A stretch of DNA of 64,000 bases from positions 75,394,742-75,458,741 of the forward strand of contig OX457026.1 of NCBI GenBank assembly GCA_949752745.1, read 5' to 3'. Below, one piece after another: positions 1 through 9,900 of this stretch. Every line of letters starts with the position of its first letter. The stretch's first letter is position 1. This stretch comes from Protula sp. h YS-2021. Its lineage: Eukaryota > Annelida > Polychaeta > Sabellida > Serpulidae. Under the pieces are notes generated by a model. It saw only the letters and a list, made by a program, of their open reading frames with translations, was not told the DNA's origin and did not search any database. A program made the translations under genes and the position numbers.

Positions 1-2823
1 TCAAACTTCCAAGCTATAAAAGAAAGTCTGTCTACGTTAAATGTAAAAATACATGTAATAGCAATTTCAGAAAGTTGGTTGGATACAGAAAATGCGGATA
101 AGTTTTCTCTTGATGGTTACACATTGTTTAATACTGTGAGAAAGGGACGGCGTGGTGGGGGAGTTTCTCTGTTTGTGAGTAATGTTCTTAATTGTAAGAA
201 ACTTAACAATCTTTCAGAAGAATTACATGGTGTGCTAGAAAGTATTACTGTTGAAATAACCGTCAAGAAAGACAAAAATATAATTGTGTCTTGCATGTAT
301 AGGACTCCAGGTTCTGATAGTATGTCAACTAACGAATACTTGAAGGATTTTTTAAATCTTGCGGTTAAAAACACTAAATTCATATATATCTGTGGTGACT
401 TTAATATTGATCTGCTTAAGCATAATGAGCATGTCAGAACTCAGGAATTTCTAGATTTGTTATTTAGTTATGGCTTGTTCCCTACTATTATCAAACCTAC
501 TAGGGTAACGTCTACTTCTTGTACACTAATCGATAATATTTTTACTAATGTAGTTTCGTGCAACAAATTTGTGGGTGTACTTTATAATGATATTACTGAT
601 CATTTACCTGTGTTTTGTATAACTGAACATAGCCGCTTTGAAAAAAATAATGTAACCAAATGGAAATGGTGTCGCAAAATAACGGATGAACGTATGAAAG
701 CTTTCAAAGAAGATTTATCAAACGTCGACTGGGCTTATGTACTAAATATGAATGATGTAAATTCTGCATATAACTATTTTGGTTATACTATAGATAAACC
801 AGTTGATAAATATTTCCCTCTAAAACAGTATAAGGTAACTAGTAAAAAGAACAATAAACCTTGGATATCAAAGAGTCTTGTGAACGCGTGTAGAAAGAAA
901 AATAATTTATATAGGAAATACGTTAATCAGCCCACCGACTCAAATGAATCAAAGTACAAAGTGTACAAAAATAAACTAACCTCAATCCTTAGATATTGTG
1001 AGCGTACGTATCATAACACTCTGTTACAAAGTAACAAAGATGATATTAGAGAAACATAAAAGGTTTTAAATAACGTCATTAAGGGACAGAGTACAAGAAA
1101 CAGCCTGCCTGATGAATTTACTAATGCTGAAAATATATGTGTACAGGGTAAAGAGAAAATAGCGGATGGATTTAATGATTTTTTCACTAACGTAGGACTT
1201 AATTTAGCTAAGAACATACCACAAACTGACGGAAATATCAATTAAAGGGATTTTTTACCGTGTCAAAATAATTCAAGTATGTTTCTGTTACCAACTGATG
1301 AACAAGAAGTTGTTTCCACTATTCTAAATTGCAAGTCGAAAACATCTCTGGATTATAATAGTTTATCAATGAAATTTGTAAAGGAAATAACCCATTTAAT
1401 AAAAACACCCTTCACACATATTTGTAACCTTTCCTTCTTACAAGGAATTTTCCCGTGCAAAATGAAAATAGCGAAAATCGTTCCTTTGTATAAATCAGGT
1501 GAAAAATCATGTTTTAGTAACTATCGACCGGTCTCACTGCTAGTACAATTTTCTAAAATTCTAGAAAAACTCTTTGATGTGCGTCAAGATAAATTTATAG
1601 ATAAACATTGTTTATTGAGTGATAACCAGTATGGTTTTCGGAAAAAAAGGTCCACTGCCGTAGCGTTAATCGAACTTGTAGAAGAAATAACTAAAGCAAT
1701 AGATGAAAAGAAAATTATGGTTGGTGTTTTTATTGACCTTAAGAAAGCCTTTGACACTATTGACCATGTAATATTACTAGATAAACTGTATCACTATGGA
1801 ATAAGAGGTATTGCTTATGATTGGATTCGAAGTTATCTTTCAGAAAGAAAACAATTTGTTCAAATTGATGAATGTAAGTCAAAGTTATCTACCATATTAT
1901 GTGGCGTCCCACAAGGATCCGTTCTTGGTCCGAAGCTCTTTATTCTATATATAAATGATATATGCAATGTGTCGAATTTGTTAAAGTTTGTATTGTTTGC
2001 TGATGATACAAATATATTTAGGACAGGTAATAATATTCAAACGCTATGCAATGAAATTAGCTCAGAACTTAACATGTTAAATACTTGGTTCAATGTTAAC
2101 AAACTTTCACTGAATGTAAGTAAAACAAATTTTATGATATATAGTAAGATACACTTTAACAATAGTTTTTCGACTAGAATAAACAGCAAGAATATAGAGC
2201 AAGTGTATGTAACAAAGTTTTTAGGTGTCCTAATAGACGATAAGTTGTCATGGAAACCACAGATCGATAAAATTAAAAGTAAATTAGCGAAGACGTTATC
2301 TATTATGTATAAAGTGAAACACATTCTGAACGTAACCACTCTTCTTACAATATACCATGCGCTGTTTCTTCCATATGTTACATATTGTGTTGAAGTGTGG
2401 GGTTGTACTTATTACACAAAGTTGGAATCCCTTTTCATGTTGCAGAAGAAAGCAGTACGGTTAATGTCCAATGCAACTAAATACACAAGCACTAGTAAAC
2501 TATTTTACGAATTAAGGCTGTTAAAATTAAATGAGCTAATAAAATTTAAGGTTTTGTTAATTATGTTCAAGGGGTATCATAAATTACTTCCTATACATGT
2601 GCAATCATTGTTTGTCCTCGGAAATGAAGGTATGACGTACGAAACGCGGCAAAGCAACAAGTTTAAAATATGTTATTCCAGAACAACTATTAAATCTCAT
2701 TGTATCTCGATAAACGGTCCAAAGTTATGGAATAAACTTCCTCCTAACATAGTTATGTGCTATCAGCAACGTAAGTTCAAATCGTTATTAAAAGACCACT
2801 TCTTAGGTGAATATGTAAAGTAA
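1..2823 (+). pseudogene. CR1/L2-like LINE ORF2 (endonuclease-reverse transcriptase), 5' partial, two stop codons
   Basis: One reading frame runs from the first base of the window to the stop at 2821-2823, broken only by TAA at 1057-1059 and TAA at 1243-1245; there is no frameshift. The frame opens inside an APE-type endonuclease: ISESWL near 67-84, RRGGGV near 148, GDFNIDLL near 394 and TDHLPVF near 596. A reverse transcriptase follows: SNYRPVSLL near 1519, YGFRKKRST near 1630, FIDLKKAFDTIDH near 1729, GVPQGSVLGP near 1903 and the catalytic FADDTNIF near 1999. The region after it (FLGVLIDDKLSW, then a C-terminal part rich in L and K) matches CR1/L2-group proteins. The EN-RT protein nicks target DNA and copies the element RNA into the genome. 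The open frame suggests a young copy, now inactive because of the two nonsense codons. The family assignment within CR1/L2/Crack is inferred by eye. Confidence 0.93.
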
Positions 2824-3136
2824 GTAACTGTTTTTAGTAACACTCAAGCAAAACTTGGCATTCTACCTTGGCATAAAAGTAAATATGTGTGATACAATTG
2901 TAAATGGAAAGGGTGGGCAGAATATAAGTTATACGAACTTCTTGCCTTACCCTCTGATTTCATCACTCTAAAATAGGTGTAATTAAATACCTACTGTATG
3001 CAATTAGATACTTGTATACTTCTGTTAAATTGTATGTAAACAGTAATATCTTCAAAGTCTATTTTCCTTATTCATTATAGATATACAAGTGTTGTCAATC
3101 TGGATGAAATGAGAATAAATTATCTTATCTTATCTT
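2824..3136 (+). mobile_element. 3' UTR and tandem 3' tail of the CR1/L2-like LINE
   Basis: The sequence after the LINE stop codon is non-coding and ends in an AATAAA-containing stretch near 3114, followed by a short tandem run of TTATC/ATCTT units at 3117-3136. Short tandem 3' ends instead of poly(A) are typical of CR1/L2-group LINEs. The tail stops within a few bases of the left end of the foldback-like element, so the two elements are directly adjacent. Confidence 0.8.
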
Positions 3137-3139
3137 ACT

Positions 3140-4503
3140 TTCGTTGAAGTGTGAAAATGGAACGTTTTTTGAAAGGAAGGGGGAGAAACTGTTTATTGAG
3201 GCTTGTGGGGGTGTTTTTTTTTTGAAAAAAAAGCCCACATGAGTTCAAGGCGACACCATAAATGAAAGTACCATTGGAAGGTAAGGTTTTTTTCTGTCTC
3301 CGCACATACCAGGATAGAGCGTTTCATTTCATAAGCCCTCATAGGTATGTTAACTCCCAGATGGCAACTTTTTTCTCTGTCTTTTTTTCTCTATCTCCAT
3401 ACGCATACGCGCACATACGAACACCATGACAAAAAAATTTAGCTTATTTCATAGCTGAAGAATTCGACTCTTAATTCCCATGTTTACCCCCGACAAACTG
3501 ACTGAAACGATTTTGCCAGAAAACGAGGTTGCCTGAAAACGAGGATCCTGAAAACGAGGCTAACTTTGTAAAAAGTGAAAAAGTGAGATAACTTTCACTA
3601 TAGTTGGTCAATTTGCATGAAAATTTCACTATTTGATTCAGTTTTATGTAAAATTTTGTTATAAAGTAATCACAGGCTATTTGCGCAGGTGGTTGTATGC
3701 ATAATTGTGACATGCCGCTATTTTAACTTTGCAAAAGGTGAAAAAGTTAGATAACTTCCGCTACAGTTGACCTATTTGAATGAAAATTTTACCGTTTGAT
3801 TAAGTTTTATATCTACTTTTAACATTAAGTAGTCGTGGGCTATTTGCGCAGGAGGATATATGCATAATTGATTCACCTTAAAATTTTAACTTTAAAAAAA
3901 GTGAAAAAGTGAGATAACGTTCGTTATGGTTGACCGATTTACATTCAAATTTCATCATTTGATTCAGTTTTATGTCTAGTTTACAGTAGTTATACGGCTA
4001 TTTGCACAGGTGGCTGTATGCATAATTGATTCACCTTAAAATTTTAACTTTAAAAGTGACATAACTTCCTTCATGGTTAACCGATTTGAATGAAAATTTC
4101 ACCGTTTGATTTAGTTTTATGTCTAGTTTACAGTGATTATAGAGACTATTTGCATTGGTGGCTCTAAAAACTTTGTGGGAGGACACCCCCCATTCAAAGA
4201 TGGAATTCGAATGGCAAGCGCCTCCCATTCAAACACATGTTCGAATTATTTTTTGTTTTTTTTGGAACATATTATGTCATAGTATTGTTCAACAAATTGT
4301 TTAACAATTGTGCAACAAGTTGTTGTACAACAATTGTTCAACAAGCTGTTGTTCAACATGTTCAACATGTTGTTGAACAAGTTGAACATGTTGGTTAACA
4401 CTTTGTTCAACCATTTGTTCAACAAGTTGTTGTTCAACATGTTGTAGTTCAAGCAATTAATGCAACAATAACAGCCAGTTCAGAAAAAAAAACAAGACAT
4501 ATG
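3140..4503 (+). repeat. Left inverted arm of the foldback-like element
   Basis: The arm contains, from outside in, a unique outer segment (3140-3560), four tandem units starting near 3562, 3725, 3888 and 4046, a segment with two short ATTCGAA/ATTCAAA blocks (4190-4250) and an array of TTGTTCAACA-type words. The units share GTGAAAAAGT, GATTCAGTTTTATGT and GGCTATTTGC. The fourth unit is shorter. The right arm has only three comparable units, so the arms differ in copy number. Confidence 0.82.
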
Positions 4504-4595
4504 TTGTTGAACATGTTGAACATGTTGTTCAACATGTTCTTCAACATGTTGTTCAACAAGTTGAACATGTTCAACATGTTGTTCAAAAAGTTGTA
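4277..4595. repeat. Array of short palindromic words (TTGTTCAACA / TTGAACATGTTCAA)
   Basis: Almost every ten bases contain GTTGAAC or GTTCAAC, often joined as CAACATGTTG or GAACATGTTC, which are palindromes themselves. The array runs past the inner end of the perfect arm match (about 4503) as far as the TATA box, so this side has extra units. On the other side the equivalent array is at 5528-5690. Such DNA can form nested hairpins inside the larger hairpin made by the two arms. Confidence 0.8.
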
Positions 4596-4600
4596 TATAA
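4594..4600 (+). promoter_or_regulatory. TATA box of the zinc-finger gene
   Basis: TATATAA, followed by GG, lies 52 bp before the ATG at 4652, at the inner edge of the palindromic array. Spacing fits a core promoter with a very short leader. The poly(A) signal at 5393 completes a compact transcription unit. Confidence 0.55.
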
Positions 4601-4651
4601 GGCTATGTTTAAAAGCTTTTTCATCATTTGAAAAGTGTATGTTGAACCGAA

Positions 4652-5371
4652 ATGATGTATAAATGCAACATTTGTTTGAAATCTTACAGTTGGCCACAAA
4701 GTCTTAAAAGTCACTTAAAGGATACTCACACTTCAGAAGAAGAACTGGAGATAGATATGGAAAACCCTGTAAAATTACCTATCACTGAAACTTTAGATGA
4801 GTCTTCTATGGAAAGTCAAAGCGTCAACATGACTGAAAAGAATGCACATGCTTGTACAGAATGTGATGCGTTATACAACAGTCAAGAAGCTTTGTTCAAA
4901 CATATGGAACATTGTGGTGAGGGTGATGATGACAGCAGCTCTGAAAGTGAGTCAGAAACAGGCTGTGTTTGGTATGATATGGTTCAAGAAGTCTATGATG
5001 AATATGATACTAAATTTCAAGAAAAGGTTTCAGAATATGAAGAACAAGGGCTTGAAGATGTGCGTGAAATAGCAAATGATGACTTTCGACCCATTTATAA
5101 GCGTCGACTTAAACAAATGTTTATGAGACTATTCAAATATACCCAACGTCTAGAATAAAACGAACATTATCAAACCATTTTAGAAGACTTTAATTACTTT
5201 GTTGATGAAAAACATTACGAGTATTCAAAGGCACTAAAGGCGGCTATAAGAAGAAACGATGCATTCTTTGAAGAGCTTCTAGATGAGGAGAAAGATGAAA
5301 GCAGCGACAAAGAAAGTGATATGGATGAGGACAGTGAGATGAAAAAGAGTGAAGCAGATGAAGAAAAATAG
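4652..5371 (+). pseudogene. C2H2 zinc-finger protein inside the foldback-like element, with an in-frame TAA
   Basis: The frame starts MMYKCNIC; the first finger (about residues 5-26) is C-x2-C-x12-H-x4-H. A second (about 68-88) is C-x2-C-x12-H-x3-C. An acidic serine-rich linker and a helical, charged segment (about 105-168) follow, to TAA at 5156-5158. The same frame continues past this stop with similar charged, coding-like sequence to TAG at 5369-5371, ending in a strongly acidic, lysine-containing tail. The likely ancestral product was about 239 residues; the 168-residue version is either a truncated product or a broken copy. I do not recognise the family. A DNA-binding role, for example at the element ends, is an inference from the fingers. 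The gene has no introns and lies alone between the arms. Confidence 0.72.
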
Positions 5372-5392
5372 ACTTATTTGACTAAACTTTAT

Positions 5393-5398
5393 AATAAA
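5393..5398 (+). terminator. Poly(A) signal of the zinc-finger gene
   Basis: AATAAA lies 22 bp after the distal TAG stop (5369-5371) and about 235 bp after the internal TAA. Its closeness to the distal stop supports the idea that the longer frame was the original coding region. Confidence 0.5.
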
Positions 5399-5478
5399 GA
5401 CTTTGTAAATCAACAAATGTTGTAATATTGTTATAGATTTAAGCTGTGTGTATTTAGGTGTATTAATAAAACTATTCA

Positions 5479-6761
5479 TCATATGTTTTGTTTTTTCTGA
5501 ACTGGCTGTTATTGTTGCATTAATTGCTTGAACTACAACATGTTGAACAACAACTTGTTAAACAACATGTTGAACAAAATGTTAACCAACATGTTCAACT
5601 TGTTCAACAACATGTTGAACATGTTGAACAACAGCTTGTTGAACAATTGTTGTACAACAACTTGTTGCACAATTGTTAAACAACTTGTTGAACAATACTA
5701 TGACATAATATGTTCCAAAAAAATAAAAAATAATTCGAACACATGTTTGAATGGAGCGCTTGCCATTCGAACACCGTGTTTGGAAAAGGAAGGCTTGTCA
5801 TTCGAACACATGTTTGAATGGGAGGCGCTTGCCATTCGAATTCCATCTTTGAATGGGGAGTGTGCTCCCACAAAGTTTTTACAGCCACCTATGCAAATAG
5901 TCTCTATAATCACTATAAACTAGACATAAAACTGAATCAAACGGTAAAATTTTCATTCAAATAGGTCAACTGTAGCGGAAGTTATCTAACTTTTTCACCT
6001 TTTGCAAAGTTAAAATGGCGGCATGTCACAATTATGCATTCAACCACCTGTGCAAATAGCCTGTGACTACTTTATGTCAAAACTAGATATAAAACTGAAT
6101 CAAACGGTAAAATTTTCATTCAAATCGGTCAACTGTAGCGGAAGTTATCTAACTTTTTCACCTTTTGCAAAGTTAAAATGGCGGCATGTCACAATTATGC
6201 ATACAACCACCTGCCCAAATAGCCTGTGATAACGTTATAACAAAATTTTACATAAAACTGAATCAAACAGTGAAATTTTCATGCAAATTGACCAACTATA
6301 GTGAAAGTGATCTCACTTTTTCACTTTTTACAAAGTTAGCCTCGTTTTCAGGATCCTCGTTTTCAGGCAACCTCGTTTTCTGGCAACCTCGTTTCAGTCA
6401 GTTTGTCGGGGGTAAACATGGGAATTTAGAGTCGAATTCTTCAGCTATGAAATAAGCTAAACTTTTTTTGTCATGGTGTTCGTATGTGCGTGTATGCGTA
6501 TGGAGACAGACAAAAAAAAAAAGACAGAGAAAAAAGTTGCCATCTCGGAGTTAACATACCTATGAGGGCTTATGAAATGAAACGCTCTATCCTGGTATGT
6601 GCGGAGAGAGAGAAAAAAACCATACCTTCCAATAGTACTTTCATATATGGTGTCGCCTTGAACTCATGTGGGTTTTTTTCCTAAAAACACCCTCACAAGC
6701 CTCAATAAACATTTTCTCCCCCTTCCTTTAAAAAAACGTTCCATTTTCACACTTCAACGAA
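5479..6761 (-). repeat. Right inverted arm of the foldback-like element
   Basis: Read on the minus strand this repeats the left arm. From inside out it has the CAACATGTTG-rich array (5528-5690), a segment where a block containing ATTCGAACACATGTTTGAAT is present twice (about 5733-5860, apparently expanded against the left arm), three ~163-bp units (about 5880-6340) and the unique outer segment. Several short open frames here are by-products of the repeats and are not genes. Confidence 0.82.
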
Positions 6762-6960
6762 GTCATTTATTACAACTCAAATTACGATAACAAAATGTAT
6801 AAATGAGGTTTCGTTTACGCACACTCTGCTGTGAATGACGTTTCGTTTATACACCCTTCATCATGACGTCATTCCAACACGCGCGCGCTCTATCTGCCGC
6901 GGAAACCCCATGCCGGTTCTACTGCACTGCAGTAGAAACGGCCTTTTACAACTACTCTTA

Positions 6961-7554
6961 AGTGTAATGAAATTCCAGGAAGCACCAGGTCGGGGCCAAA
7001 TCACTACAGAAGTCTTGAAAGCAGGGGTGTCTCAATGAGCCTGATTCTCAAAAAAAAAATCATCGACAAAGTTTGGGCAAAGAATGTAGTAGACCCCTCC
7101 TCAACAGGAGGAATTAAAGAACCGAAAACTGATAGAAAGCCCGTTTGGATTTTTAACAATCAAGCGGAATAGTAGATGCTATAATCACTGCATAACAAAT
7201 AATAGAAAAGGCGAAGAGACACAAGTACCACTACACTTCAATTTTGCTGACTTCAAGGCAGCGTTTGATAGAATCTGGAGAAAATCATTGTGAAAAATGA
7301 TGTTGGAAATAGGTTTAGATCTAACAATTGTCCAGATCATTGAAGAGATATATCTGCACACTTAATATGCCGTGGTAATAAATGGTCAGCTAACGAAATG
7401 GTTCAAAGTTAGAGTAGGGGTACTATAAGGGTATCTGCTATCCCTAAATCTATTTAAGCTCATCTTGGAGTTTGTGATGAGGGACTTCAAATCACTAGAT
7501 AACATTTTCCATCTTAGCGACACCCTCTCATTATAGAGATTCATTAGAGATCAG
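6961..7554 (+). pseudogene. Degraded LINE reverse transcriptase, first part
   Basis: Broken frames spell fragments typical of a LINE reverse transcriptase: APGRGQITTEVLKAG near 6984, KIIDKVWAKNVV near 7055, DFKAAFDRIW near 7249, then a segment ending near 7437 that corresponds to the VRQGCLLSP block but with its key bases mutated. Many stops and frameshifts are present. The sequence resumes with the catalytic YADD motif at 8809, after a 1.25-kb insertion. The element differs from the LINE at 1-3136 and looks much older. Confidence 0.75.
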
Positions 7555-8808
7555 TGGCCGTATTCACGAACATCTAAGTTTATTTACTTAGATATTAAAC
7601 TTAGATCTCAAGATTAAACTTACGCAAGTTTAGTTACTTACATCATATTCACAGTGGTAAACTTACGTAAGTTTAGCAACTTACATTCTAAGTTAAATAT
7701 TGCAAAATTTTCATAAATATAGTACAACTGATTGTAATCGCATAAACGGGTTGTCAATGTAAATATCGGAGGCCGATGAAAACTTTTAGATGTTTCGGCA
7801 AATTTTTGAGAATTTCCACCAAAAATGAATACTATCTCTGGAAAATCTATATCGAGTTCATTGTCACTGTAAAGCTCAAACGGATTACTCCTATCTCGAA
7901 ACACTCTTTCCCTCCTAAAAACCCTTTCATATTCTCCTTTTATCTCAATAAAATCATTGTTGCCAAGGTAAACAAAACACTCCGGCTATTTAAATATAGC
8001 GTTGGATTGAACTTAGAAATCTGAGTGTGGTCCGAAGTTTAAACTTACATTTTGTGAATACCGTTAAGTTTAATGAATGAAAGAATGGTTTATTCCGATT
8101 TCAAGGATAATGCATACAATTGTTACAATAATCGACATGAAAAAATACAAGCATAAAATTTAACTGGTTTACAATATCTGAATAACAACATATTTGAAAT
8201 CAGAAAGGCAAGGATTAGAAGTTATGAACTTATTCGAGAACTTGCCTTCCATGAATAAACTTAGCATATAAGTTGGAACAAATTTTTCGTTAAAGATATG
8301 TCAACTGATATACCTAGGATTCTAATCGTTGTACTGCATTACGAAATGCTGTTTGAGTTTTTGCTTAAAAGATTGAATACTTTTGCTGTCAGTCACACGT
8401 TTAGGAAGTGCATCCAAAATTTACGGACCTACCACCGATATGCACTTCGTTTTTATACTTGTTCTGGTATAATTAATTTTAAATGTTTTGCACTGACGAG
8501 TTAAAATACTGACTTTTATTATGTCCTAATTCAAAGTATAGCTGCATATTTTTAGGAAGATGACTGTGAAAAGCTTTAAACATAACACACGAGGTTTTAA
8601 ATGCAATTAAGTCCTGAAACTTTTAAATATTGTTTTTATAAAAGAAATTTGTTGTATGTGCGTATTTATGTACATTGCTCAATATGCGCATCACTCTTTT
8701 TTGAAGGTACACTATAGGTTGGAGTTTTGTCTTGATTTAACAGCAATCTTACATTTTTGCACTTAGATTGTCTCTAACTTTAAACTTACACTTTCGTGTA
8801 TACGGCCA
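7555..8808. mobile_element. Inverted-repeat (MITE-like) insertion, itself containing a LINE fragment
   Basis: The insert begins TGGCCGTATTCACGAA and its right end, read on the minus strand, begins TGGCCGTATACACGAA; both continue into TAAGTTTA-like sequence. CAG sits at 7552-7554 and again at 8809-8811, a possible 3-bp target duplication. If the insert and one CAG are ignored, the flanks read through a RYADDT reverse-transcriptase motif. A third copy of the terminal motif (GTGAATACCG) lies near 8055. Part of the insert (about 8072-8770) is a LINE fragment, so the original element was roughly 0.5 kb. A 3-bp CWG duplication would suit PIF/Harbinger-type elements, but this is only an inference. 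Confidence 0.68.
8072..8770 (-). pseudogene. 3' fragment of a CR1-like LINE inserted in the MITE-like element
   Basis: Read on the minus strand, it starts with LQRRVMRILSNVHKYAHT, followed by CVMFKAFHSHLPKNM and a region before the stop that matches the C-terminal end of CR1-type ORF2 proteins, all with frame damage. It ends with AATAAACCATTCTTTCATTC at 8072-8095, a short tandem 3' end as in CR1/L2 elements. It is a 5'-truncated copy, as commonly produced by LINE insertion. Confidence 0.65.
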
Positions 8809-9065
8809 CAGATACGCAGATGACACCATGTTATGTTTGGGGGCATTCGAAAAGCTTAACCTGTTGACCGAAGAACTAGAGGCCACATGCTAAAAGTGGG
8901 ATATGAAAATAAATGGAACAAAATTTAAAATAACACCCTCCAACAACCAAATAAACATCGATGGACAAAAGGTAGACACATAGAAGAGTTTGTATTCCTG
9001 GGTAGCCTAGTACCAGATTGCGCTGCGGAAGTAAAAAGAACAATTGCTCTAGCTTCTTAGCACAG
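8809..9065 (+). pseudogene. Degraded LINE reverse transcriptase, second part (YADD motif)
   Basis: The sequence opens with RYADDTMLCLGAFEKLN, then WDMKINGTKFKI, INIDGQKVDT and, in another frame, FVFLGSLVPDCAAEVKRTIA, all standard blocks of the palm and thumb of LINE reverse transcriptases. It continues the frame interrupted at 7554. Near 9065 it meets a LINE fragment in the opposite orientation, so the copy is cut or rearranged there. Confidence 0.72.
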
Positions 9066-9900
9066 TGCTTTACGCCTTTTTTATTTGGGAGCTATCAGAC
9101 GTTACACCGGCGAAGTTAACGGTGCTGCGTATGCTTTCATGGGAAGATTTTACCAGACTGAGTAGTCTTGGAGGATAGACAAATTTCTTCGAGACTTTGA
9201 CAGGCCTGGTCTAATTACCTTATAAATGCTTGAATAAAGTCGACAAATGCTATATACAACGATTTTTGCGGTTCTTAACACTGCTCACGTAGCTGCTTCA
9301 ACGAAAATATCGCATGCATAGTTGTCCTGCCTGAAATATAACCGGCGCTGAGCTTCGGGAGTAAACTCTACAAGCAAGTTTCTGGAGTTTCCCTTGTGTA
9401 TAGCTTGCAAGTAATTCTACGTAACGAGATGCCTCTGCAGTTGTTGCAATCACCGCTTTCGTCTTTGTTCTTATACAAGGTCTATATTGACGTCATACAG
9501 GATTGGCAGCTGAGATGCTTTACAGCATTTTAGCCCCTCCACCGGAATGCCGTCGGTTCCTCGCTCCTTAACACTTGATAGTCGATCTAGCGTTCTGCTT
9601 AGTTCATCGATGGTTTTCTCTGCATCTAACATAACCCTAAAAAGCTGTGGTGGGTCGTCGATTGCTGACTGGGCTGCGCCAGTTTCGATGTACGACCACA
9701 GGTCGAGATGGCGCTCAATCCATCTTTTCATTTATATCATATTCTTGTCAGAAATTATTTCCCCATTTGCCGACTTGAACGGCGCTATTTTGATGGCTCA
9801 GTGGCTTGCTTTATGACATGTGTGTGACGCATTCTGAATGTTTCAGCACAATATTGGTTTGCGTAAGTTCGCGCCCTTTCTGGACCGCCCTTCGAGCTGA
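9066..9900 (-). pseudogene. Degraded LINE fragment on the minus strand
   Basis: On the minus strand, starting near 9900, blocks appear in the order expected of a LINE ORF2 before the YADD motif: ANGEIISDK near 9760, KRWIERHLDLW near 9725, ERGTDGIPVEGLKCC near 9560, NCRGISLRRITCKLY near 9440, SLYIAFVDFIQAF near 9260 and PPRLLSLVKSSHESIRSTV near 9170. Frames shift and stops are present. It faces the plus-strand fragment that ends near 9065. The wording of its conserved blocks differs from the LINE at 1-3136, so it is a different family. Confidence 0.72.

Larger units (their letters stand above)
3140..6761. mobile_element. Foldback-like element with long inverted arms and a zinc-finger gene
   Basis: The outermost bases form an inverted repeat: TTCGTTGAAGTGTGAAAATG at 3140 is matched in reverse complement by the sequence ending at 6761. 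The match continues inward, with small indels, through several landmarks: a CTCATAGGTATGTTAACTC block, a GGGGGTAAACATGGGAA block, ~163-bp subrepeats and a TTGTTCAACA-rich array. It reaches about 4503 on the left and 5479 on the right. The arms (about 1.36 and 1.28 kb) enclose roughly 1 kb with one compact gene. Long arms made of tandem subrepeats resemble Foldback elements, but the superfamily is unknown. I found no transposase and no convincing target duplication: the left flank is the LINE tail, the right flank begins GTCATTTATTAC. It may be non-autonomous, or a rearranged larger element. Confidence 0.85.

Noticed and set aside
4246..4452. Asn/Leu/Met-rich open frames in the TTGTTCAACA arrays (also 4449-4697 and 5528-5923)
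   Set aside because: Low-complexity translation of palindromic repeats; occurs on both strands and both arms.
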